Below the pieces are notes generated by a model. The model ran no database searches and had not been told where the DNA came from. It was given only the letters and a program-made list of their open reading frames with translations. DNA of 64,000 nt from Mauremys mutica (taxonomy: Eukaryota; Chordata; Testudines; Geoemydidae): positions 18,713,965-18,777,964 of the forward strand of contig NC_059082.1 of NCBI RefSeq assembly GCF_020497125.1, written 5' to 3'. Each line of letters opens with the position of its first letter. Position 1 is the stretch's first letter. Of this stretch, positions 1 through 13,300 are shown in pieces. The position numbers and the translations under genes are program-made.

Positions 1-234
1 GTGTGGGGGCCCACGGGTACGCCATGTTCAGTAGATGTGCCTCTCCCAGAAAGCCGCAATTCAGACCTTAGAGAGAGCATGCAAAAGAGCTTGACATGGC
101 AGAAGTTCTTATTTGTAGTGCGGCAGTGCCCTGAGGTCCTGGTCTCATTGCACTAGGCACTGCACAAACAAAGTGACTGTCCCTGCCTCAGAGAGCTGGC
201 AGCCTAAGTAAGTTATACCTGGCTGTAAATTACC

Positions 235-425
235 CTCTGCCTTAATTTACACCCTCCCATGGATTCTCCATCACTGGACATTTTAAAATCAAGATTAGAT
301 GTTTTTCTAAAAGATTTGATCTGGAAATTGTTTTGGGGAAGGTCTGTGGCCTGCGTTATACAGGAGGTCTGACGAGATGATCACAATGGTCCCTTCTGGC
401 CTTGGACTCTATAAGCAACAAATGG
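235..425 (+). mobile_element. CR1 LINE 3' end
   Basis: The sequence has the run 'tctccatcactggaca', 'tttctaaaagat', a 'cctgcgttatacagga' box and 'gatgatcacaatggtccctt', the standard 3' end of amniote CR1 retrotransposons. Truncated at the 5' end, as usual. Confidence 0.8.
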
Positions 426-1599
426 AAAAGAATGAATGAGAGAGAGCGACTTCAGGACCCTGAAAGAGGAGGGACAGCCTGCTGGTCCGGAGTGAACCAA
501 CAAACAAACAGTCCCCAGTGCAACATTTCAAAATGGAAACACATATTTTGTCTCAAAGCCCTACTAGTCCCCAGTCAAACAATGTAAGAAAAAACCTCCC
601 AGGACACACGAACATATTGTGCAGGCCTCGATAGCGCGCAAGTTACTGTCGACCCAGAAAGACTTTGGAATAACTGAACTCTACCATACAGGATTAGGGC
701 ACAAGTGTGCAGAACTTCAGCAGACAGTCTGGGTTGTTTTATATGCTACTTGGCTCTGCTTAGACATTTGAATGGCAAATCTCTCAGTAAATCAAAGAGG
801 AAAGCCAATCAGAACTACTGGACCTATTGCGCAGAAAAGCAAAAATAACCCAGAAGCTACGTAAATAAAGTCCAGAACAATATCATGTGCTGGAATAATC
901 AAAAAATAAAAGCAAACTATAATTAGAGCATTTGCATATTCAAAACGTGCAGCCTCATTACCATGGAAGTTTCTTGGCCTTTTTTGTTGTGAACATCTAA
1001 CAATGTAAATGGATCCAAACTGCTGTCTCATGGGGCCAGATTCCTCCCTGGAGAAACTCCCTTGTCTTTAGTGGGCTTGCCCCAGGGAGAGATTTGCTCA
1101 TTGTCTCTGTAACTAGACAGATAGACAGCTGCACAGAGAGAAGCATGAACTTTGAAGCCTCATTACGAACATTTAAATGACAAGAAATTGCTTAACAATT
1201 TCACCGCAGGCAGTTGGGTGAGAAACATTCAGCTGATGCAGCATTTCCCAAACTTCTGAAAGTTGAAGCTTCAGGAAAATAAAACTAATTGTGGTCACCT
1301 TGAACCTCTCCATGCTAGGGCAGCCGGGGGAAACTGGCACTGCCACTGTTCTACATCCTTCTCTTCCCCGTCTGGCTAGTCCTGCACTCACTGTTCTTTG
1401 AGATGCACTGAGCTAAGGTATCCATCCAGTGCAGCTGGACATTCCTGTGTCTTGCTGATGTCCCATTGGAGTCGGGGTGCTTGAGAAAATGCAAACAGCC
1501 TAATATTCTATCAGGCAGGAGTTCATTTGTTCCGATAACTGAGATGCCACCTGCTGCCTGGGAAAAAAAATAGGATTGAACTGTAGATATAACAGGGTA

Positions 1600-2600
1600 G
1601 CTGTCCCCTTAAATGAAATCGAGTCCAGCTCTCGTGTTCCACTCCAGGGGCACTCTAGTTTGGTGTAATGAGGATGGGGCTGCCGCTTGGAGTTATAAAT
1701 TAGAGACAGCCCAAAGGCTAGAGAGAGTCCAGAACCCAGCCCTGAGAGAGGAAGAGTTTGGACAGAGTGCGCTCAGAGGAAGCATTGAGAGCATCAGGGA
1801 GGGGATGCCCGGGAAGAAGGAAGTGGTCAGAGTTCCTTCATGAGGAACAGAGCCAGAGCAGGCTGGTGAAAGCAGAAGGCAGGAAGGCAAACTTCCCTAG
1901 GCCAGAGAGGTATGGCTAGAGAGGGCTGAAGGCTGACGACAGCAGACAGAAATGCCTGTTGGTTCTCTGAGCTGTAAAGCTGAAGCCAGAGGGCCAGAGA
2001 GGGCTGCAGGCTGGGGAATGATGGAGGGGTGAGCCTGCGTATGTCTCCAGGCAAGAGCAGGAACCATCCCTTCAGGGCGGAGAAGCACCCCAGATAGAGG
2101 GGCTGGGGTGCGGTAAAGTGAGATGCTGAGGTGTGGTGAGAAAAACCGGATCTGTACCTGAAAGTTGGGGTGTGGTGTGGTGTGGGGAGAGATGCCAGAG
2201 CTGTAGCTTGTGTGTTGATGGCATGTTGGGACTTGACATGTGAATGTACTGTGTGGACTGTGCTGAGGAAATCTGAATTGTGGTTGTGAGACCTTTTGTA
2301 ATAAACTAACTCTGCAAAAGGCTATTTATACTCTGAAAACTTGTGTGGAGTTACTGGGGACCCCGGAAGAAGGGGGAAACTGAGGAATGTGCACTGGTGG
2401 TGCTGTAGCCTGCCACTGGAGGGCGCTCCAGGAAGGGGCCACCTTATGAAATTATACTGGAGAATGCAGGCAGGTGATCAGCCCTGGGAAGTGGGGACAC
2501 GAGAAGCGGAAAATCGAGACAGAGGGCCACTTTCAGGGCCACCATAAGGCCACAAGGGGGTGCCATGAAAGCAGCCATCCTGTGACAGTGGGTTTACAAT
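1600..2600 (+). mobile_element. Possible degraded LTR retroelement
   Basis: Purine-rich sequence without a gene; at 2301-2306 an AATAAA is followed by a GT-poor run and 'gagttactggggacccc', reminiscent of an LTR R-U5 region. Boundaries and target duplications were not found, so this is a weak call. Confidence 0.3.
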
Positions 2601-2722
2601 AGAATTTGGGCCAGTAGCAACAGTGAAAACAGTCCAGGTTAATAAGCCAACATGTATTTTAAAAAAAAAAAACTCTCCCCTCGAGCCTTGAAATGCTGTT
2701 GGGTATTAAGTTACATAACTAT

Positions 2723-3018
2723 GGGCTGGTCCACACTAAGAAGCGGGGTCGAACTAGGGTACGCAAATTCAGCTACGTGAATAGCGTAGCTGAATTCGAA
2801 GTACCCTAGTTCGAACTACTCACCCGTCCAGACGCCGCGGAATCGAAGTCCGCGGCTCCAAGGTCGACTCCGCCACCGCCTTTTGCAGTGGTGGAGTACC
2901 GGAGTCGACCGCGGCGCTTCCGGAGTTCGAACTATCGCGTCCAGATTAGACGCGATAGTTTGAACTCCGAGAAGTCGAACTCACCGCGTCGACCCGGCTC
3001 GTAAGTGTAGACTAGCCC
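2723..3018 (+). mobile_element. Harbinger-type MITE
   Basis: 296-bp non-coding element with inverted ends (GGGCTGGTCCACACT at left, AGTGTAGACTAGCCC at right) and internal complementary blocks around 2756-2815. It is flanked by TAT on both sides, a 3-bp duplication in the style of PIF/Harbinger. Very CpG-rich compared with flanks. Confidence 0.75.
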
Positions 3019-3470
3019 TATGAGGAGCAAATTCTCCTCAGAAATTAGAAGATCTGGAAGAGCAATGTCCCCAGATTTTGTCAAAATTCCCAGAGTACTA
3101 TTGCTCCATTCACTGTTTCCTAAAGCCCATTAGAATTGCTTGTGTATTATAGACTATATGTACAGGCAAATCGGTTCTCTTTTATTGCTGGGATGTAAGT
3201 AAATAAATAATAATTTGTTTAAGCAACCAGATGAACTGTCACCCTTGCCTTGATCATCTCCATATTTATATGTTGTGTGAAGAGCACATTTATGGCAGCA
3301 TATTAAAAAATGAGAGGATAATGTTCTCATTTTAATGGGCTCAGTCCTGCACTCCTCTCACAGGCTAATGTATTGCTTAGGTAATGACTTCAGTGCCAAG
3401 AAAGCTTCTCCCCCCCACCCCCCGAATGTCATTTTGAAATATAGGAAATTTGAAAATCTGTCCATTTTTA

Positions 3471-3727
3471 GGCTTTGGCTACACTTACACTTCAAAGCGC
3501 TGCCGTGGCAGTGCTTTGAAGCGCTAAGTGTAGTCAAAGCGCCAGCACTGGGAGAGAGCTCTCCCAGCGCTGTCCGTACTCCACCTCCCTGTGGGGAATA
3601 ACGGACAGTGCTGGGAGCCGCGCTCCCAGCGCTGGGGCTTTGACCACACTGGCAATTTGCAGCGCTGGAGAGGGTGTGTTTTCACACCCTGCTGCAGCGC
3701 TGCAAATTTGTAAGTGTAGCCAAGCCC
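3471..3727 (+). mobile_element. Harbinger-type MITE
   Basis: 257-bp palindromic element with ends GGCTTTGGCTACACTT and AAGTGTAGCCAAGCCC, flanked by TTA on both sides. The body is rich in AGCGCT words. Same family as the larger copy at 50382-51195. Confidence 0.8.
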
Positions 3728-4162
3728 TTACCTCCTAAATCGTTGACAGCACTAAGGGTGAAATTCAACCAGTGCAGAGGGTCACTACAAATCTTGTGCA
3801 CAAAACAGGCTTAAGTGGAACATAAAATGGTGCATAAGTTTCATGCTGACCCTCTGCAGGTGGTGAATTTCACCCTCAGGGGCCAGCCCTGCCCACACTG
3901 AAGTCAGTTTTGCAACTGATTTCAGCTGAAGACAGATAGTCAGCCTAGTGCTGCTCCAATATTCCTTCTCCTGTCTCTGATATTAGGGAATGTAAGTATC
4001 AGGCCATCTATCCATCTCTCAACTGCACGTGTAGCTGTAAAGATGTGTGCGCCTGTTATACTTCAAAATGTGCTTTATGTGTGCAGACTGATGTTTCCTT
4101 TAAACTTGTTCGTTTTACTCAACCTAATCATTAATCTATGTCTGTTGGGTTTTCATGTCCAG

Positions 4163-4357
4163 AAAGACAGCGACGGTGATCACAGAGTAAGGATTGCCAT
4201 AGGCAATGGGATAAGGGCTGATGTTTGGAGGGAATTCGTCAGAAGATTTGGAGACATCCGTATATTTGAGTTCTATGCTGCAACCGAGGGAAACGTTGGG
4301 TTTATTAACTACACTGGAAAAGTCAGTGCCGTGGGGAGAGTAAACTACTTCCATAAA
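4163..4357 (+). CDS. SLC27A2: SLC27A2 exon (first in window)
   Basis: 65 codons, entering and leaving in phase 0, between an acceptor ending tgtccag and a donor gtaagt. It carries [29 protein letters not shown] and VGRVNY. The YAATEGN block is the FATP version of the conserved adenylate-forming motif that contacts the acyl-adenylate. Confidence 0.95.
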
Positions 4358-7300
4358 GTAAGTAAAATAACATCAGTGCTGGCATTCTGTCCTTCAGGGG
4401 AGAAGTTCAACTCATTGCCAAGGGCTTACCCGGGCCCTCCACATCACTTAAGCCCTAAGAGGCAAATGCATAGCCCAGTGCTCAGCTGAACCTTGTACAG
4501 ACATACCCAGGGAAGGGATCCTTGCACTCCCCAACGTTAGCTTGTGCCTGTCTCATGCTAGACATCACCATAACTGCTGCCATCTCACTAAGAGTATGTC
4601 TACATTGCAATACAATACCTACAGCTGGCCCATGTCAGCTGACTTGGGCTGGCAGGGCTCAGGCTGCAGGACTATAAAATTGCAGTGTAGATGCTTGGGC
4701 TCGGGCTGGAGCCTGGGCTCTGGGACCCGACACGCGGGGAGGGGTCCCGGAGGCTGGACTCTAGCCTGAACCTGAACCCAAAACATCTTCACTGCAGTTT
4801 TATAGCCCCACAGCCTCAGCCCTGCAAAGCCAAGTCAGCTGACCCGGGCCGGCCACGGGGTGTTTCATTGCAATGTAAACATGCCCAGAGAGCCCCCTAC
4901 AGCTGCCAGCATTTCAGACAAAAGAGCATTTGGACACTGAACGTATTTCTGAAATATTATGAAGTTAGCACTTTTTAAAGCCACACTTTAATATGTAGAC
5001 TATATTGAGAATTCGATTCAGACATTCACGTGTATGTATATTTTGTACATTTTCACTAGAAAATGGTACACTATGAGCTGATTAAATACGACGTAGAGAA
5101 AGATGAACCAGTCCGAGACGAAAATGGATATTGCATAAGAGTTCCTAAAGGTACCAATGTTTACTCCTTAAAAAAATAAATCACAAAGAAATTTAATTCT
5201 TTAAAATCACAAATTAACCTCTCTATGCTCATCTTAATGGAAAAGGTTGTTTAGGACAGTTGGGTGATCTCTAGCTCAGGGATTGGCAACCTTTGGCCCG
5301 CAGCCCATCAGGGACCTCCGCTGGCAGGCCGGGATGGTTTGTTTACATGCAGCGTCCGCAGATTCGGCCGATGGCAGCTCCCACTGGCCGCGGTTCACTG
5401 CTCCAGGCCAACGGGGGTTGTGGGAAGCGGTGGCCAGCACGTCCCTCAGCCCGCGTTGCTTCCAGCAGCTCCCATTGGCGTGGAGCGGCGAACCGCAGCC
5501 AGTGGGAGCTGTGATCGGCCGATCCTGCGGACGCTGCAGGTAAACAAACCGTCCAGCCCACCAGCGGCTTTCCCTGATGGGCTGCGTGCCAAAGGTTGTG
5601 GATCCCTGCTCTAGCTTTTAAACACAAATAAGAAAATTTGTTGCTGTGGGAATGAGATCTGATATGCAGCTTTAAGGAAAGACAAGGGATGATGTCAGAT
5701 CAAATAAATTTATATTTATATTACATGATGTTTTAATAATTCTATCTGCCTTCACTATGTTTGCAGTCTCTTTTAGTTGAGGGTGCTTTAACATTTTTAC
5801 CTTGGAGCTAACAATCTTTTCATAGTACAGACCTTGGCTTTAAACTTGAGCCATCTTGTTTGTGTCTGATAAATTTACTTAACCTGACTCCGAAAGAAAC
5901 ATTTACAAAATTATTATATAGTAAAATCTGTGCCCCTGTAGATTAAACTTTCATTGTTTTTAATGGAAAATGCAGCTATGAAAGTGAGGCAACTACTTTG
6001 ATACTTTACACGTGTTAAGCATTTTCACATGGAGGATGACTTTATAACTGGAATGTACAATTCTGAGTTCAAACTGAACACTCCCTACAGCTATTGATTT
6101 CACATGCAGGATTCAGGCGATATTTTTTTTTTCAACTTCATCTCCCTGGCTGTCCTTTTCAATCTCATACATGGAGCTGCTCAAAAATTCAGTGCTGAGG
6201 CCAGATTCTCCTTTCATTTACACTCATGCAACTCCACTGAAGTCAGCAGAATTGCACGGATATATCTGAGAGCGGGATTTGGCCTCTGGACTACAAAAAT
6301 GCCGGATACATATTTGTGCGAGGGAGGAATGAGAGAGGGCTGGGGGGTGGAGCAGAAATGCATGCTCCTGCTCTATGTATAGGGGAAGATCCTCCACCAG
6401 TGTAAATTGGCCTATGCCACTGAAGTCAATGGGGCAATGACAATATACACTAGCTGAGGATCTGCCCCATGGTGCGTCTCCTTCTCCCCCCTCCAACCAC
6501 AACCCCACATCATGGACTGGCAGGAAGGAGAGAGCGCACATGCCTGGTATTGTGTGTAAAAGTTTATATCGGGGAGGTTGGGGTTTTAGCCATTGAGTTG
6601 GGGGCTGTTTCTAGCATTTGGTTATGAATAATTATGAAGTGCTAGAGAAACAAACTCTGTATCCATAAAATGGATAAATGTGAAATCTCCACCAAATCCC
6701 AAGAGAGCAGGATGGAGAAGGCTGCCAAGTGTGCAGCTGCAATTTATTTTGCACACAGTCTGGGTAAAATTCGCCCCAGAGCACAGCACCCACACAAGGC
6801 CCTATCTTCCCACTGAACATGGGTGAATTTCACTTTGCATATCAACACAGGTGCAATACCGCCTCCTTCCAAACGTTACACTCCCATCCCTCAGCACAAG
6901 TCACTCCATAACTATAGCTTCTCCTGGTCTAGGGAGCAACGTACTGTAGCTGTGGCTGCGCTAAGCAGGTTTTTTATGCATTCACAGTGAGTGGGCTGAG
7001 TCCTTACATGCATTCTCCCCTCACAGCTGGTTCTTTGTGCTGCTTGTTGGATGACTAAGGCCTGGTCTACACTGGGTGGGCGGGGGAGGGAGGATTGATC
7101 TAAGATACGCAACTTCAGCTACGAGAATAGCGTAGCTGAAGTCGACGTATCTTAGATCGACTTAGAATCACTTACTTCTCGTCCTTGCGGCGCGGGATTG
7201 ACAGCCGCGGCTCTCCTGTCGACCTTGCTTCCGCTTCTTGCCAAGCTTGGAGTTCAGCTGTCGATGGGAGAGCGATCGGGGATCGATTTATCGTGTCTAC

Positions 7301-10300
7301 ACTACACGATCCGGCGGGTAGTATAGACGTACCCTAAGAGGTGAACAAGCCCTGAAGCACTCAGTACAGCATGGGAGTAGCCTGGTTTGTAGGGAAGTGG
7401 AGTACAAGTGGCCCGATTCAGAGGATGCTTATGGAGTAATCCTGCTTATCCCCAGGTGGGATCAAGCCCTGTGTAGGCTGAGATTTTCAAAACTGCCTAG
7501 GGAATCTAGACACCCAGTTTCAGTTAATTTTAATGGAAATTGGGCATCCAAATTCTTAAGAGGCTTTGCAAATCTCAGCCTAAATCTTTAATGACTCTGT
7601 TCACCTGTCCGCTAGAGTATGGTTGGTAGTATCGTGTAACTCATAATATCTGCTGTATTTGTGAGAGCCCATGGTATTGAAAGGATGAGACTGAGCCCTT
7701 AACCTAGAGTTATACGGCTAATTTTAAGGGCAGGTGATTATGAAAGAAGACTAAAATGATTCTATAACATCTACAAACATCATCACTGCTATTATATCAT
7801 TTAAAATCACATAGATAGTGTCATCAGTTTACGTGGTGGTTTGCAAACACATGACAGACATTTTTTCCCCCTTCATAGGTGAAGCAGGGCTGTTGATCTG
7901 CAAAATCACACCATTGTCTCCTTTTACTGGCTATGCAGGAGCAAAAAGCCAGACAGAGAAGAAAAAACTAACAAATGTCTTCCAGAAAGGGGATTTATAT
8001 TTTAATAGTGGTGACCTTTTAATGGTTGACCAGGACAATTTCATCTACTTTCACGACAGAGTCGGCGACACATTCCGGTTAGTTAATTAAGATACTTAAG
8101 ACTGAAGAAAATATTAATTCATTCTCAGTTCCTTCTGACTCCTTGTCCAGCATCTCTCAATGATTGATGAAGAGCACTCACTTGTCTCAACGAGTTATCT
8201 GTTGCATCTTTCTCAAAAACCTGACTCCAGAAAGGGAGATTAGATGCAAGCTGCTAACTGGCAAGATTGCCAAAAGGTTTTTTGAGCTACATAGTAGCTT
8301 CTTTAAGGAAAACTGGTACCCTGCCTTCCTAAAGGTTGGTTTAGGGAGTCTCTACCTACAACAAGCCTAATGGGTTCTAAGTGCCTTCATCATCTAGAGA
8401 GGTCATGGGTCCAGCTCACAGATTGTAGCTGGAGCTTCCCCAACATGTCTAGCCACTTGGAACTCAAGCCTCCCTTCAACAGGCCCTGCTGTGTCAGCAT
8501 GGAGGCAGACAGCTCCATTTGGATTCAGGAGGTTTCATCCTCAAAGTAAGATGAAAAATCTCAACAGTGAGACTCATCTCTACTATCGGGTGGGGGCAGC
8601 TCAGCTTGACCATGCTGTCCACCACCAGCACCAGGAATGGTTCTGTAGCATGATACTGCCCAGGTGCCATGGTGGAGGCAAAATAGCTTTCCTTCACCCC
8701 CTGCATAACCACAGCAGAAGACTTCAAAATATCTGTATGTTTCAATCTGCTAGACTCAGCCTGGGACTCCCCTCTCTCGCTGTAAGCCACTGAGACCCCA
8801 GAATACTAGAGCTGGGGAGAGGGTGTTTAGGGCCCACAATATTGACAGTTGACAAAAGAAAATCAGAAGGCAATACATTGGGCTACAGGTAGAACAAAAG
8901 TCTTTCCTTGAACTCTTTGGAACCTCACAGGTTCCATGTACCCCAACAGGTAGGGCATCAAAACAGGTCCCTCGTGCCAATGGGAATGTGCACCCTGACC
9001 CTAAAGTGCAAGTGCAATGGTAAGCCCATGACAACATTGTTGTTGATCAGAAATGATGAAATCTGCTCACTACTGTATGTTTTCCAGATGGAAAGGAGAA
9101 AATGTGGCTACTACTGAAGTTGCAGATATTTTAGGATTGATCAACTTTGTCCAAGAAGTTAATGTGTATGGAGTGCCTGTGCCAGGTATAAATGAATCAT
9201 TTGAAAATCTGGTAACACAAGATCTTTTTTTTTTTACATAGATTAGCCTAATTTCATCACATACTAAGTGAACTGTACAAAAAGGCTCTCTCTCTTATGG
9301 CTTCTCTATTCTTCATGTGCTGCATCTGGTAAATTCAGTCATTTGTGTGTGTACAATGTCTATTAGCTGCAGAGCCTTAGCAAAAACTTCCTTTTTAATC
9401 TAGTATTTGGCGAGGGATGTTAACAGGAAAGTAGGAGAGGATTTGAGATTTAGAAACCACACTAGAAGATAACTAGCCATTATGTTTTATAGCTACCAGA
9501 TCTGCACTCACTGTAGAGTGAGTGGGGGGAAATACCGTGAAAAGAGATTTTTGGGAAAAGGAAGAAGAAGGTAGTTTGGGAAATTGAGTCTCCTCCCACC
9601 TCTCTTCAATGAGCTGAATCCCCAAAAGCAATTCTAACCACATGTAGAGTCTCTTTTGTATCACATGTACAGTTTTCTACTCCCCAGATAATCAGGTGGT
9701 CCTCAGAACATTAAATAAAGTCTCTCATCCCCATTTAATCTGTATCATGGCAATTATCATTATGTAATTTTAAGAGCACTGACACTGGGTCAGATTCTCA
9801 GGTGTGTCAGATTAACCCTTCTTTGACCCAAGGGGTCAAAGTATGTAGCTTTACACCACCTTTCTGTCTCCTTTATCTTGGAGGCTGCCGGGGGCCCAAA
9901 TGTCCCCCTGAGCAAGTTAGAGCAGCCCCAAGGCTGCTCTAATTTGTTCCTGTGGATGACAGATCCCAAGGAGCCACTCCACAGACCAGGATCATTGGAG
10001 CACACTGCATTCCATCAAATGCCCCTTATGCTGCAGAGGGTGAAAAGTGGCTGAGGATCTGGCCCAGTGTGCTTGGTGCAGTACAGGGCACAGATGAAGA
10101 TGCTGTCCCTACCCATATGGGTTTGTAATCTAATAACTTAATAGAATAGAAACATTTCAGATACCCTCAATATGCCATGCAATGTCGCTCACCTGATTTG
10201 CACACCTTTCTCCATCTGTCAGGTCTTGCTGAAAAGGGCTTTGTGATGGTAGATCCCAGCATGATCCATGTGGGGGGATCACAGTGAAACTTTGGGGGAC

Positions 10301-13300
10301 CCTAAAGCAAACAAAGAGAATGTCAGTTTAGAATCAGTAACTTGTCTTACATTTGCTGTCGTAGTTTTTGTGGCTCCTGTAAAGGGGGGGAGGGTAGCCT
10401 TGGGCCCATATTTGCTTTTGGTGATAGGACCAAAAGGTTTTTCAGAAAGAGCTTTTTTCCTGCTTTGAAATTCAGGCCCAGTCTAGCCTAGAATACACTA
10501 CGATGTAGCTGTGTTAGTCTGTTTCAGCAAAAACAACGAGGAGTCTTGCGGCACCTTAAAGACTAACACATTTATTAAAGCATAAGCTTTTGTGGGCTAT
10601 GACCACTTCTTCAGATGTGTGTGGCTTCAATGGCTAATTAACACTTTGGAATTAGGAAGTCTTTGTTCAAGATTTCACTCCCCGATCTATTTCCTGAAAG
10701 CATGAGAACTCCCAATACAATCTCTGACACATCCAGTAATTCCTCTGGCCATAGCAGGGCTGACCATAGTGGACATTCCTGATGTTTCCAGGGTAAAAAA
10801 AAACCAAAACCCAGCAGAACCCCTTAGCCCACCCACAACTATTTCAGGCCATTTGTATTTATCCAAAAGAAACCATAATGGACAAAGAACCAAGATTTCT
10901 TTGCATATCACCATTAACAACTAAAGCAAAATTAGAGTTTGTCTCTTTAAATCATCATCTTTGTTGCACCTGCCTTTGAGATGGAGATAAACACACAATT
11001 GCCATGGGAGAGATTTCACAAGCCAAGTAACCATGTGAATAGTCCAGAGTTCCTTAGCCTCTTCTCAGATTACATTGTCGGAGATGAGGGAAATCTAGCC
11101 TAACTCCCACTGGACTTGTAAAACCAGCTAGAAGAGGTGTTAGTATCCAATTACTGACTGGCCTTATGGGAAAGCAACGGTAATTGCTCAAAGCAGTTCT
11201 CTGCTTACCACAGCATTATACAGTTGTTGATTTTGTTGCACGTAAACTTGTTTTTATAGGCTACAAATATTTGTATTTCCATCTCTTAATGCACCTGGGG
11301 GTTAACCACACAAAATAAAATACAGAAGCTCAGGGAAGAGCTAACCAATCCAGCGTGTTCAGGTGCAAAAATAGAAAGCGCCAAACCAGACCTTTCAATA
11401 ATATGAGTAAATAAATCTGAATGCCAGGTGGCTTCTTTGAGCAGGTGATCTGGAAGGAGGAAGAGAACCATGCTTCCGATGATGGGCTATGCCCATTGCT
11501 CTCACTAAACTCACATCTTTTTCTTTTGCTCTGCACTGCCTTTAGCTTCCACTTTCCCATTCTGTCTGGATAATGGGGCCTCTACACAGCCCTATGTCAA
11601 GCATTAACATGACTGCCAGCTGCAAAGCCTTTTGTGGGGATATTAGCTGTGTCTTCATGGGGCTCCATTGGTTTGTGAAAATGTCTTTGTCCTTTTTACA
11701 GTGCTACAAAGCTACTACAGAAAACCATAGGATAGGTGTATGCTTGTGGGGTATTTATGAGATTGTAGTATTGCTCGGGCTAGTTTCCCCATGGTGTTTG
11801 TGTTCCCGGGTGATAGAAATACCATGAAAAGATCAGCCCCTTATGCTGTTTTGTCTGCCCGCCCGCCCGCCCCCCCCCATCAATCAATATCTCAGGCAAG
11901 AAAACATCAAGAATGTAACAGATACAAATACCCAGTTATCTGGATTTATGCAGAACTCAAATGCACATCACTTTTGGATGGTGATGAATGAGGAGAGACT
12001 GGATTTTATTCCTCTCCATTAGGGTGATCAGAGAGCAAGTGTGAAAAATCAGGACAGGGGGTGGGGTGGGGGTAATAGGAGCCTATATAAGAAAAAGACC
12101 CAAAAATCAGGACTGTCCCTATAAAATTGGGATATCTGGTCACCCTACTCTCCAACCTCACCCAAGATGTATGAGTTTGAGCAAAAAATCCAGAAGGAAT
12201 GTCCAGAATTACAGTATTTCTTGTTGACACCCACTAGACCGGGGTAGGCAACCTATGGCACGCGTGCCGAACGCAGCACACGAGCTGATTTTCAGTGGCA
12301 CTGCCTGGGTCCTGGCCACCCAGTCCAGGGGGTTTCTGCATTTTAATTTAATTTTAACTGAAGCTTCTTAAACATTTAAAAACCTTATTTATTTTACATA
12401 CAATAATAGCTTAGTTATATATTATAGACTTATAGAAAGAGACCTTCTAAAAATGTTAAAATGTACTACTGGCACGCGAAACCTTAAATGACAGTGACTA
12501 AATGAAGACTCGGCACCCCACTTCTGAAAGGTTGCCAACCCCTGCACTAGACACCAGATAGAGACAAAAGAGCATGGGATTATCATTTATCAGCGGCTTG
12601 CACAACTGAATAATGTTTAGCATGTTTAAAGTGATACCTTGCTTAAATTTTATCCTGCAAAGCAATTAATGAATTCTGGGCCATATTTACCACTTGGTTA
12701 CCCTAGTGTAAATCTAGACATTGATTTACACTGGTGTAGCAGATAGCAGAATGGGCTCTTAAATTCCTTTTTAAACAATAAGAGCCAGATTTTAGAGTGC
12801 TTGGCACTCTAGGTTGACACCAGACTTTCAGAAGGGCTCAGCTCCCACTTAGGGACCCAATAGAAGGCAGATTTTCAAAAACATTCATCGCCCAGCAGTT
12901 CCCATTGTGATGCTTATGGTCAGATTGTCAAAGGAACTCGGTACCTGACATGCTGAATTATTTTAAAAATCTGGACACTTGTTTTGGTGCTTAAATGGGA
13001 ATAGGAGTCTCTTGAAAAAAGCTGGCTCTAAATACCTATTAACAACAAAATAGGATTGGAGGGAAAGATTCACCTGTGGAAAATATAGGTTAGTATGAAA
13101 TCCAAAAAGAATCGGGTGTGAAACCAGTGTAACCCTCACGCAATTTGGCTTAAACTGCTGACGCTTTAAACACTTTGTATCGTTTATTCTAAATATTCTC
13201 TAATAATGTAAACACTGACTTTTGCGGTAGTTGCAGGTGTCAGGACCTGCCAGAGTTTGGCCTACTGTAAGCAGTGCATGAGAAAATCAGGTCTAGCAGG

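Larger units (their letters stand above)
1..4162 (+). other. SLC27A2 intron, repeat-rich
   Basis: No coding exon was found. It holds a CR1 tail (about 235-425), LTR-like sequence (about 1600-2600) and two Harbinger-type MITEs (2723-3018, 3471-3727). The stretches 430-1600 and 3730-4160 look like unique intronic DNA. Confidence 0.6.

Noticed and set aside
5264..5627. Cluster of overlapping open frames on both strands
   Set aside because: All lie in the GC-rich hAT MITE 5277-5608, whose palindromic make-up keeps frames open by chance.
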